DNA of 5,288 nt from Gammaproteobacteria bacterium (GTDB taxonomy: Bacteria > Pseudomonadota > Gammaproteobacteria > Pseudomonadales > Pseudomonadaceae): assembly GCA_012513235.1 (NCBI GenBank), contig JAAZCO010000088.1, positions 1-5,288 of the forward strand. The letters run 5' to 3'. The first letter of the stretch is position 1; each line of letters begins with the position of its first letter. The notes under the pieces are model-generated. The model was not told where the DNA came from. It searched no databases and worked only from the letters and a program-made list of their open reading frames with translations. Shown here piece after piece: positions 1 through 5,288 of the stretch. The translations under genes were made by a program, and so were the position numbers.

Positions 1-503
1 AAAAAACGACCGTTATCAATACGAGTTTGTTCTGAAAGTTCCACCACATGAGTGCGGCTATTAAAACAGGTGTGGGGCTCATTAAAGCCAATATGGCCGT
101 TTGAGCCGATACCTAATAATTGTAAGTCCAGGCCGCCCATGGATTTAATAGCATCGGAATATGCTTGGCAGGCCGTATCAATATCGCTCGCCAATCCATT
201 GGGTAAGTGCACGTTATGTGCTGGCAGGTTGAGGTGATTAAATAAATGCTGATACATATAAAAGTTATAACTTTGTGGGTGTTCAGCACTTAAACCGATG
301 TATTCATCTAAGTTAAATGTTGTGAGTTGTGAGGTATCGACTGCCACTTGTTGCATGTAGTGCAACAGTTGCGCATAAACAGGCTCCATAGTGCTACCTG
401 TCGCCAAGCCTAGGACTGCACGGGGAGCTGTCTTTATTTTATCTAGAAGGCGCTGGGCCGTATAGCGAGAGACTTCATCTACAGTTTCAAAAATTTTATA
501 CAT
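1..503 (-). CDS. nagB: Glucosamine-6-phosphate deaminase (NagB), 3' end cut by window edge
   Basis: This enzyme converts glucosamine-6-phosphate to fructose-6-phosphate and ammonia in the cytoplasm, feeding amino sugars into glycolysis. I translated 167 codons from the ATG at 503; the family is usually about 240-270 residues, so roughly the last third lies outside the window. Visible signatures are the phosphate-binding LATGST loop (residues 33-38), FNLDEYIGL (63-71) with the aspartate (Asp66) that matches the E. coli proton-abstracting Asp72, and GIGSNGHIGFNEP (131-143) with the ring-opening His137 and Glu142. Asn135 stands where E. coli NagB has Asp141; as I recall, Bacillus-type NagB proteins also have Asn there, so this looks like a subfamily trait and not a defect. 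The ATG has only a weak ribosome binding site but gives the normal family N-terminus. The gene reads away from the araC-type gene upstream, 208 bases distant, and appears to have its own promoter. Other nag genes, if clustered, must lie beyond position 1. Confidence 0.95.
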   Translation of the reverse strand, partial: MYKIFETVDEVSRYTAQRLLDKIKTAPRAVLGLATGSTMEPVYAQLLHYMQQVAVDTSQLTTFNLDEYIGLSAEHPQSYNFYMYQHLFNHLNLPAHNVHLPNGLASDIDTACQAYSDAIKSMGGLDLQLLGIGSNGHIGFNEPHTCFNSRTHVVELSEQTRIDNGRF

Positions 504-551
504 AGGTTTATATCATCAGATAGTAAAAAGATATGCAGCGTTGAGGGGTGC

Positions 552-557
552 ATTATA
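552..557 (-). promoter_or_regulatory. Candidate -10 box of the nagB promoter
   Basis: On the minus strand these bases read TATAAT, a perfect sigma-70 -10 hexamer. Transcription would start near 545, giving a leader of about 42 bases before the nagB ATG at 503. No good -35 hexamer sits 16-18 bases upstream (TCCAAC or CTCCAA is the best on offer), so the promoter may be weak or need an activator. The assignment rests on the hexamer and its position only. Confidence 0.5.
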
Positions 558-564
558 CTGTGAC

Positions 565-597
565 GTCGTGCTGTGTTGGAGAAAGTACAACAGCGAC
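565..597. promoter_or_regulatory. Imperfect inverted repeat overlapping the nagB -35 region (possible operator)
   Basis: The left arm GTCGTGCTGTGTTG (565-578) matches the reverse complement of the right arm CAACAGCGAC (588-597), apart from two 2-base insertions in the left arm; nine bases separate the arms. The element covers about -20 to -52 relative to the predicted nagB start, a common place for a regulator to bind. It does not match the E. coli NagC consensus as I remember it. It could be chance. Confidence 0.25.
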
Positions 598-635
598 ACG
601 CTAACTTAATATGCTTTTCGCTTAAGTGCTACTAC

Positions 636-692
636 ATTGAATAAAATATTTCAATTGACAGGCATGAGTGATGCGTCAAGTTGTATGACAAC
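636..692. other. Intergenic stretch with two short inverted repeats, no gene seen
   Basis: The gap between the araC-type gene and nagB holds two small perfect palindromic elements: ATTGAA and TTCAAT around an 8-base AT spacer (636-655), and GTTGT and ACAAC around ATG (680-692). The second lies 20 bases past the stop codon of the araC-type gene and could form a weak RNA hairpin. It is short, AT-rich and not followed by a T run, so I do not call it a terminator. No open frame with a ribosome binding site was found here. Confidence 0.3.
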
Positions 693-711
693 AACATCCT
701 ATATATGTTCT

Positions 712-1758
712 TTAGCGTTGGAGTGCCATGCGACGAAACTCGCCAGGTGTTTGCTGCGCCCAGCGTTTAAAGGCGCGCTGAAAGGCTTCGGGCGAAGAAA
801 AACCCAGCAGCCATGAGATTTCGCTAAAGGTTAACTCGGTATCACGAATATAGCTGCTGGCCAGTTCAAAGCGGGTTTGATTCACCAATTGGCGAAACTG
901 TGTGCCATGCGCGGCTAATTTGCGCCGTAGCGTCCAAGTCGGTAAGCGTAACTTGTGTGCAATATGGTCAATGCTGGGTTCGCCATTTTTCAACAACGGC
1001 GCAATCAATTGGCTGACTTGTTCTACTAGGCTGTAATGGCGTGTTTTGTCAGCCAGTTGTTCCTCGCATAGTTCTAACAAAGCATGCCAAGTGCTGGGGC
1101 AATGGTTGGGGTTATTGAGAGCTAAGCTGTCTTGGCTTAAGCGGATGCGGTTATAGGGTGCATTAAACTCAATTGGACAATTGAGGTGTTGCATAAACTC
1201 AGCAGCGTAGACCGGCTCAGGGTATTCAATCTGTAGTAATTGTATGTCGACATCACTTTGGCACACTTGGTGTAAGTGATTGATCCAGCCTAATAAAACA
1301 GATTCAACTACAAAGTAATTGTAAGCATTGTAAGGCGCTATGGAATAAAAATTGAGCCAAGCTCCGTTGCAATCTTCAATAAACTGGCTAGCACCACGAT
1401 AATTTTGTGCATACAAAGGCTCGAAACGCAAAATACAACGGGCTGCAGCGCGCACATTAGGGGCCTGTGCCGCGGTCACGCCGGCTAAACCGATATGGTT
1501 GAGTGAGCTGTGCCTGCCAATCGCTAAGCCGAGGGCTGGATTGCCAGTGTATTGAATCGCTGCATGACCTAAGCGCATATAGCGTGGAATAGAAAGTCTG
1601 GCATCAGGTTGCGCGAGGTGTTCTGCATCCAACTCAAAACGCTCAAGCAATTCACGCGTACAGTGGCCTTGCTCGCTCATCGCCGCGGTAATGCTGTGCA
1701 CAAAACCAACGGATAAATCACCTAAACGCATATTGGGTTGGGTTATGTGCTTGCTCAT
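712..1758 (-). CDS. AraC-family transcriptional regulator, probable regulator of fadH
   Basis: This is a 348-residue cytoplasmic DNA-binding regulator. The N-terminal part (about 15-205) resembles the arabinose-binding-type sensor domain found in long AraC-family proteins of Pseudomonas and relatives; recognisable stretches are LSIPRYMRL (55-63) and TGNPALGLAIG (71-81). The C-terminal part (about 245-345) carries the two helix-turn-helix motifs of the family: the first near SIDHIAHKLRLPTWTLRRKL (262-281), the second FSEISWLLGFSSPEAFQRAF (311-330), followed by the typical KRWAQQTPGEFRR. The start at 1758 is preceded by AGGCG at a usable distance and gives the normal family length. The gene is divergent from fadH across 174 bases, the classic arrangement of a regulator and its target, so control of fadH by a fatty-acid-derived signal is a reasonable inference. 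The effector cannot be read from the sequence. There is no convincing intrinsic terminator downstream. Confidence 0.9.
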   Translation of the reverse strand: MSKHITQPNMRLGDLSVGFVHSITAAMSEQGHCTRELLERFELDAEHLAQPDARLSIPRYMRLGHAAIQYTGNPALGLAIGRHSSLNHIGLAGVTAAQAPNVRAAARCILRFEPLYAQNYRGASQFIEDCNGAWLNFYSIAPYNAYNYFVVESVLLGWINHLHQVCQSDVDIQLLQIEYPEPVYAAEFMQHLNCPIEFNAPYNRIRLSQDSLALNNPNHCPSTWHALLELCEEQLADKTRHYSLVEQVSQLIAPLLKNGEPSIDHIAHKLRLPTWTLRRKLAAHGTQFRQLVNQTRFELASSYIRDTELTFSEISWLLGFSSPEAFQRAFKRWAQQTPGEFRRMALQR

Positions 1759-1786
1759 AATGCGCCTGTTGATTGTTTAGATGTTC

Positions 1787-1792
1787 ATTATA
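1787..1792 (-). promoter_or_regulatory. Candidate -10 box for the araC-type gene
   Basis: The minus strand reads TATAAT here, 28 bases before the ATG at 1758, which would give a leader of about 20 bases. The position 17 bases upstream lacks a recognisable TTGACA. A second minus-strand TATAAT lies at 1854-1859 and could serve a longer transcript; it also has a poor -35. Both rest on hexamer matches in an AT-rich region. Confidence 0.4.
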
Positions 1793-1830
1793 GTTATTAT
1801 TTTGTCTTTTGGGGTCATTGAGAAGCTGCG

Positions 1831-1900
1831 TAGCGCTGTTTATTGTAGTGAGCATTATATGACTGATCAGCGTGGCCCTAGCGCCCAGATAAAAATCAGC
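1831..1900. promoter_or_regulatory. Divergent control region between araC-type gene and fadH
   Basis: This stretch should contain the fadH promoter and any site for the divergent regulator. It holds TTATAT (1855-1860), a possible fadH -10 with no matching -35, as expected for an activator-dependent promoter. Repeated words around it are the palindromes AGCGCT (1832-1837) and CTGATCAG (1863-1870), CGCTG and CAGCG as inverted copies (1834-1838, 1868-1872), TAGCGC twice (1831-1836, 1879-1884) and ATCAGC twice (1866-1871, 1895-1900). Each word is short enough to arise by chance, so no single operator is assigned. Confidence 0.35.
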
Positions 1901-1921
1901 ATTCTGTGTTTGCATTTGTTT

Positions 1922-1926
1922 GGAGA
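1922..1926 (+). promoter_or_regulatory. Ribosome binding site that fixes the fadH start
   Basis: GGAGA sits six bases before the ATG at 1933. An in-frame GTG at 1906 would add nine residues, but it has no such site and the extra residues do not belong to the family N-terminus, so 1933 is preferred. Confidence 0.8.
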
Positions 1927-1932
1927 ATTTTG

Positions 1933-3969
1933 ATGTCAAATCCACATTACCCACATTTATTAGCCCCACTTGATCTTGGCTTCACTACGCTGAAAAACCG
2001 TGTCTTGATGGGTTCGATGCACACAGGTCTGGAGGAGCGTCCTAATGGGTTTGAGCGCATGGCCGCTTATTTCGCTGAGCGTGCACGCGGTGGCGTTGGC
2101 TTGATGGTGACCGGTGGTATTGGTCCAAACGAAGAAGGTGCTGTCTATGCTGGAGCAGCAAAGCTCAGTACGCCTGAAGAAGCTCAGCAGCATAAAATTG
2201 TTACGCAAGCCGTGCATGAGGCGGGCAGTAAAATCTGTATGCAAATCTTGCATGCGGGTCGCTATGCTTTCAGTCCTAAGTCCGTAGGGCCCAGTGCGAT
2301 TCAAGCTCCAATCAATCCATTTAAGCCGATTGAGTTGGACGAGGCTGGCATTGAAAAGCAGATTGCTGACTTTGTAAATTGTGCGGTGCTGGCCCAATCC
2401 GCCAATTATGATGGCGTCGAGATTATGGGCTCGGAAGGTTATTTTATTAACCAGTTTCTAGCACAGCATACCAATCAGCGTACCGACCGCTGGGGCGGCA
2501 GTTATGAAAATCGCATGCGTTTAGCTTTAGAGATTGTCAGTCGTGTCCGCGCCGCCGTAGGGGCTGACTTTATTATCATTTACCGCCTGTCGATGCTGGA
2601 TTTGATGGAGAAAGGTAGTAGTTGGGATGAAATCGTGCAGTTGGCGAAGGCGATTGAAGCTGCTGGCGCAACCATGATTAACACTGGAATTGGCTGGCAT
2701 GAAGCGCGTATTCCAACCATTGCCACTAAAGTGCCGCGTGGTGCTTTTACTAAAGTCACAGCTAAGTTGCGTGGCGAAGTATCCATTCCGCTGGTGGCAA
2801 CTAACCGTATCAACACGCCAGAAGTTGCTGAGCAAGCCTTGGCAGACAATGATGCCGATATGATTTCCATGGCGCGCCCATTCTTGGCTGACCCTGAATT
2901 TGTCAATAAAGCCGCTGCGGGTAAAGCCGATGAAATCAATACTTGTATCGGTTGTAACCAGGCCTGCTTGGATCACACCTTTAGTGGCAAGCTGACCAGT
3001 TGTTTAGTCAATCCGCGTGCGTGTCATGAAACTGAACTTAATTATATTCCCACGACCACGGTGAAAAAGATTGCTGTAGTGGGTGCTGGGCCTGCAGGTT
3101 TGGCTGCAGCAACTGTAGCAGCAGAGCGTGGGCATACTGTAACTTTGTTTGATTCGGCCAATGAGATTGGTGGTCAATTTAATGTCGCTAAATTGATTCC
3201 GGGTAAAGAAGAATTTTATGAAACCCTGCGTTATTTTAAAAACAAATTGCAATCAACCCGGGTGCAAGTCGAGCTTAATCAGCGTGTTAATGCAGCCCAA
3301 TTGATTGCTGCAGGTTTTGATGAGGTGATTTTGGCGACAGGTATTGTGCCGCGCGTACCGCAGATTCCAGGTATTGAGCATCCTAAGGTGCTGAGCTATT
3401 TAGATGCCATTTTAGGGCGTAAACCTGTCGGTAAAACCGTCGCAGTGATTGGTGCGGGCGGGATAGGTTTTGATGTCTCGGAGCTGTTAACCCATAGCGG
3501 CGGTCATAGCAGCTTAGATCGTGACGCTTTTTGGAAAGAGTGGGGTATTGATTTAGGTTTAAATGCGCGCGGTGGTGTTGCTGGAGTTGAGCCGCAACCT
3601 GAAGCTGCTGCTCGACAGATTTATTTGCTGCAGCGTAAAAAAAGCAAAGTCGGTGCTGGGCTTGGCAAGACTACGGGCTGGATCCATCGTGCAGGCTTAA
3701 AAAGTAAAGATGTGCAGATGCTGGCCGCTGTTGAATATTTACGCATTGATGATGCTGGCTTGCATATCAGCGTGGCCGGTGGTGAGCCGCAGGTGTTAGC
3801 CGTGGATAGTATTGTGCTCTGTGCCGGACAAACGCCGCTGCGTGAGTTGCAAGCTGAGCTCGAAGCCGCCAACATCGCTGTGCACTTAGTCGGCGGGGCT
3901 GATGTTGCCGCGGAGTTGGATGCTAAACGTGCCATTGATCAAGGTTCGCGCGTGGCAGCTGAACTTTAA
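1933..3969 (+). CDS. fadH: NADPH-dependent 2,4-dienoyl-CoA reductase (FadH)
   Basis: This cytoplasmic enzyme reduces 2,4-dienoyl-CoA, formed while beta-oxidation handles fatty acids with double bonds at even positions, to 2-enoyl-CoA so that the cycle can continue. It has 678 residues against about 672 in E. coli. Residues 1 to about 365 form the Old-Yellow-Enzyme-type TIM barrel that binds FMN, opening with APLDLGFTTLKNRVLMGSMH (11-30). The catalytic pair is visible as Tyr170 in GSEGYFINQFL and His256 in GWHEARIP, matching E. coli Tyr166 and His252. A 4Fe-4S cluster site follows as Cys338, Cys341, Cys345 and Cys357 (C-x2-C-x3-C-x11-C). The FAD-binding GAGPAG is at 384-389 and a second nucleotide motif, GAGGIG, for NADPH at 507-512. 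All cofactor sites are intact and the frame is unbroken. The gene is probably monocistronic: it ends in a strong terminator and stands divergent from a likely AraC-type regulator. Confidence 0.97.
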   Translation: MSNPHYPHLLAPLDLGFTTLKNRVLMGSMHTGLEERPNGFERMAAYFAERARGGVGLMVTGGIGPNEEGAVYAGAAKLSTPEEAQQHKIVTQAVHEAGSKICMQILHAGRYAFSPKSVGPSAIQAPINPFKPIELDEAGIEKQIADFVNCAVLAQSANYDGVEIMGSEGYFINQFLAQHTNQRTDRWGGSYENRMRLALEIVSRVRAAVGADFIIIYRLSMLDLMEKGSSWDEIVQLAKAIEAAGATMINTGIGWHEARIPTIATKVPRGAFTKVTAKLRGEVSIPLVATNRINTPEVAEQALADNDADMISMARPFLADPEFVNKAAAGKADEINTCIGCNQACLDHTFSGKLTSCLVNPRACHETELNYIPTTTVKKIAVVGAGPAGLAAATVAAERGHTVTLFDSANEIGGQFNVAKLIPGKEEFYETLRYFKNKLQSTRVQVELNQRVNAAQLIAAGFDEVILATGIVPRVPQIPGIEHPKVLSYLDAILGRKPVGKTVAVIGAGGIGFDVSELLTHSGGHSSLDRDAFWKEWGIDLGLNARGGVAGVEPQPEAAARQIYLLQRKKSKVGAGLGKTTGWIHRAGLKSKDVQMLAAVEYLRIDDAGLHISVAGGEPQVLAVDSIVLCAGQTPLRELQAELEAANIAVHLVGGADVAAELDAKRAIDQGSRVAAEL

Positions 3970-3989
3970 AGCTGGCTCTGACCTCGTTA

Positions 3990-4030
3990 AAACAGCGCAG
4001 CAGACTGATATCTGTTGCGCTGTTTGTGTT
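3990..4030 (+). terminator. Rho-independent terminator of fadH
   Basis: Fifteen bases at 3990-4004 pair with 4011-4025 in an unbroken stem that includes one G-U wobble (4000 with 4015). The stem centres on CAGCGCA / TGCGCTG and has a six-base CTGATA loop. Its 3' arm ends in TTT and is followed by the T-rich GTGTTATTT. It begins 21 bases after the fadH stop, the expected place. Confidence 0.85.
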
Positions 4031-4150
4031 ATTTAAGCACGTTGTCCAGCCTCTGCCGGGCAGTCGATGAGCCTGGTAGTGGCTAAAAAACTCCCATAAA
4101 GCCTTAAACTGTGGAATGAATCGGGTAAACTCTTACTTTTGACAAAGAAG

Positions 4151-4190
4151 AACCGTTCTCGCTTAGGCGAAACCGTCTTCGCTGACCGAG
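4151..4190 (+). repeat. Two tandem 20-bp imperfect direct repeats
   Basis: Positions 4151-4170 and 4171-4190 both begin AACCGT and share TCGCT three bases later; 12 of the first 17 positions agree. The first copy also holds a small hairpin, TCGC-TTAG-GCGA (4159-4170). The period of 20 bases, close to two helical turns, and the position just downstream of TTGACA would suit a pair of regulator binding sites. Confidence 0.5.
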
Positions 4191-4197
4191 CTCAGTC
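4184..4197. repeat. Near-perfect 14-bp palindrome
   Basis: GACCGAGCTCAGTC is a palindrome except for one mismatched pair (4187 with 4194), with GAGCTC at its centre. It abuts the tandem repeats upstream of the DsbA-like gene. It may be part of the same control region, or chance. Confidence 0.3.
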
Positions 4198-4238
4198 GCG
4201 TTGTTATGGCGTCTTTAGTTTGGTTGCTTGCCAGCAGT

Positions 4239-4243
4239 AGGAG
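4239..4243 (+). promoter_or_regulatory. Ribosome binding site of the DsbA-like gene
   Basis: AGGAG lies six bases before the ATG at 4250, a near-ideal Shine-Dalgarno site. It contrasts with the poor site of the overlapping ABC gene and supports the chosen start. Confidence 0.85.
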
Positions 4244-4249
4244 AGCTTT

Positions 4250-4888
4250 ATGCACAGTACGCAGCTGATTTATATTCTAGACCCCATGTGTTCTTGGTGT
4301 TGGGGCTTTAATCCAGTGCTGCAGCAGGTGCTCGAGCAGGCTCAGGCTGCTAAGGTGCCTGTCACTCTGCGTGTGGGTGGTTTGCGTACCGGTCAGCAAG
4401 CAGTGCTGGATGCGAATAAACGTAATTATATTCTGCAGCATTGGCACACCGTCGCTGAAACAACGGGCCAGCCTTTTAATTTTGATACAGCGTTGCCCAG
4501 TGGTTTTTTGTATGACACTGAGCCGGCCTGCCGAGCTCTAGTGGTTGCGCGTCAATTGGATCATCAGCGCTTGTTTGCTTTTCTTGAGCTCTTGCAGCAG
4601 TCTTTTTATCAAGCGGGACGCGATATCACCCAGCCTTATGTTTTGCGCGAACTGGCAGTTGCAGTGGGTTATGACAGCCAAGCGTTTTGTGCGCTGTTTG
4701 ATGCAGCGCAAACCTGTGAGGATACTCAGGCAGAATTTGCTTGGGTGAGTCGACTGGCGGTGCGTGGCTTTCCTACGCTCTTAGCGCAACACCAGCAGCA
4801 GTACGCCTTGATCACCAATGGCTATCAGTCATACGCCGCGTTGCAGCCTCTTTTAGCTCGCTGGATATCCACTAATGTCACTATCTGA
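4250..4888 (+). CDS. DsbA-family thioredoxin-fold protein, cytoplasmic, CSWC active site
   Basis: This 212-residue protein belongs to the DsbA-like thioredoxin-fold group, closest in my judgement to the predicted protein-disulfide isomerase/FrnE-like set. The redox motif is Cys14-Ser-Trp-Cys17 directly after the first strand (LIYILDP), a helical insert covers roughly residues 50-165, and the cis-proline loop is GFPT (173-176, Pro175), all in the usual order and at the usual length. There is no signal peptide: the CSWC motif begins at residue 14, so the protein should act in the cytoplasm, unlike periplasmic DsbA. Its substrate is unknown. Three further cysteines (94, 147, 156) are present. 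The 3' end overlaps the next gene, an ABC exporter, by 14 bases, so the two are very likely co-expressed. Alternatives within the fold, such as 2-hydroxychromene-2-carboxylate isomerase or a glutathione-transferase relative, are less likely because both cysteines are present. Confidence 0.87.
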   Translation: MHSTQLIYILDPMCSWCWGFNPVLQQVLEQAQAAKVPVTLRVGGLRTGQQAVLDANKRNYILQHWHTVAETTGQPFNFDTALPSGFLYDTEPACRALVVARQLDHQRLFAFLELLQQSFYQAGRDITQPYVLRELAVAVGYDSQAFCALFDAAQTCEDTQAEFAWVSRLAVRGFPTLLAQHQQQYALITNGYQSYAALQPLLARWISTNVTI

Positions 4889-5288
4889 TCACATTAACTG
4901 GGCGCAGATTCGGCGCTTAGCAGTACAGCATAAACGCGGTTTAATCTTGGCTCATGTTCTTGCCATACTGGCGACTTTGTTGAGTGTGCCTATTCCTTTG
5001 TTGTTACCGTTTTTAGTCGACGAAGTGCTGTTGGGACAAGCAGGTCCAGCCTTGGAGTTGATGAACCATGTCTTGCCAAATGTATGGCAGCAAGCGATTG
5101 GCTATATTGGCTTTATGGTGATACTGACCTTTGTGTTGCGCTTGGGTTCGCTGCTGTTTAACGTGGCGCAAAGTAAAATGTTTACTCATCTATCCAAAGA
5201 CGTGGTCTATCAAATACGTAAGCGACTTTTGATGCGACTCAAACGAATTTCGCTGAATGAATATGAGAGCTTGGGCAGCGGTACCGTT
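4875..5288 (+). CDS. ABC exporter, transmembrane domain (N-terminal 138 residues, 3' end cut)
   Basis: I translated 138 codons from the ATG at 4875, open to the window edge. The visible part matches the start of an ABC exporter permease domain in the inner membrane: a short cytoplasmic N-terminus, a first membrane helix at about 23-49 containing the proline-rich VPIPLLLPFLVDEVLL, a periplasmic loop, a second helix at about 74-98, then the charged intracellular helix SKDVVYQIRKRLLMRLKRIS with NEYESLGSGTV, the usual coupling segment. The ATP-binding domain would lie downstream, probably in the same polypeptide as in MsbA-like half-transporters. The substrate cannot be told from this part. An in-frame TAG at 4854-4856 rules out a more upstream start. 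The ribosome binding site is poor (GGAT at 4863-4866), and the start lies inside the DsbA-like gene, so translation probably depends on coupling to it. Confidence 0.88.
   Translation, partial: MSLSDHINWAQIRRLAVQHKRGLILAHVLAILATLLSVPIPLLLPFLVDEVLLGQAGPALELMNHVLPNVWQQAIGYIGFMVILTFVLRLGSLLFNVAQSKMFTHLSKDVVYQIRKRLLMRLKRISLNEYESLGSGTV

Larger units (their letters stand above)
4031..4249 (+). promoter_or_regulatory. Leader/promoter region of the DsbA-like gene and ABC exporter
   Basis: No gene is seen in this stretch. A perfect -35-type TTGACA lies at 4139-4144, but the position 17 bases downstream reads CTTAGG, a poor -10. A second weak pair is CTGACC (4182-4187) with TATGGC (4205-4210). A short palindrome, CTGCC-G-GGCAG, sits at 4053-4063. 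Because the fadH terminator lies upstream, a promoter for the following two genes is expected somewhere here; its exact place is not resolved. Confidence 0.4.

Noticed and set aside
52..237. Plus-strand open frame of 61 codons
   Set aside because: It lies wholly inside nagB on the opposite strand, and the nagB reading shows clear family motifs.
655..686. Plus-strand TTGACA at 655-660 as a promoter
   Set aside because: There is no -10 at an acceptable spacing, and a transcript from here would run antisense into the araC-type gene with no gene to serve. An antisense RNA cannot be excluded but is not supported.
1718..1969. Minus-strand open frame of 83 codons spanning the araC-fadH gap
   Set aside because: It overlaps the starts of both well-supported genes, has low-complexity N/Q-rich composition typical of translated AT-rich intergenic DNA, and matches no family I recognise.
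1933..3969. fadH as some other Old-Yellow-Enzyme family member (for example trimethylamine dehydrogenase or an enoate reductase)
   Set aside because: The N-terminus, the Tyr/His catalytic pair, the cysteine spacing and the length all match FadH specifically, with a constant four-residue offset from the E. coli enzyme.
4206..4268. Possible 20-codon upstream reading frame (ATG at 4206) overlapping the DsbA-like start
   Set aside because: It has no ribosome binding site and no recognisable regulatory codon run, and a frame this short is common by chance.

Overview
The window looks like ordinary chromosome from a gammaproteobacterium, most likely a moderate-GC relative of Pseudomonas (Pseudomonadales). 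I infer this from the protein family types, the compact gene layout with short intergenic gaps, and the mixed AT/GC composition. No database was searched, so the taxonomic guess is soft.

Layout, left to right. Positions 1-503 (minus) hold the first two thirds of a glucosamine-6-phosphate deaminase gene (nagB), cut by the window edge. Positions 504-711 are an intergenic gap with a perfect -10 box for nagB and an imperfect inverted repeat next to it. Positions 712-1758 (minus) encode an AraC-family regulator. It is divergent, across a 174-bp control region, from 1933-3969 (plus), a full-length 2,4-dienoyl-CoA reductase (fadH) with all expected catalytic and iron-sulfur residues. fadH ends in a clear intrinsic terminator (3990-4030). 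The gap at 3970-4249 also holds a pair of 20-bp direct repeats and a near-palindrome just upstream of the next gene. Positions 4250-4888 (plus) encode a cytoplasmic DsbA-like thioredoxin-fold protein with a CSWC active site. It overlaps by 14 bases the start of an ABC exporter subunit (4875 to beyond 5288), of which only the first 138 residues are visible.

How the genes work together. The AraC-type regulator and fadH form a plausible self-contained unit for breaking down unsaturated fatty acids. The DsbA-like protein and the ABC exporter are almost certainly co-transcribed and translationally coupled, although their shared job is unknown. nagB belongs to amino-sugar catabolism and appears unrelated to the rest.

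I found no mobile element, CRISPR array, tRNA, rRNA or recognisable new system. The points worth a second look are regulatory (the AraC/fadH control region and the tandem repeats before the DsbA-like gene) and contextual (the DsbA-like/ABC overlap).
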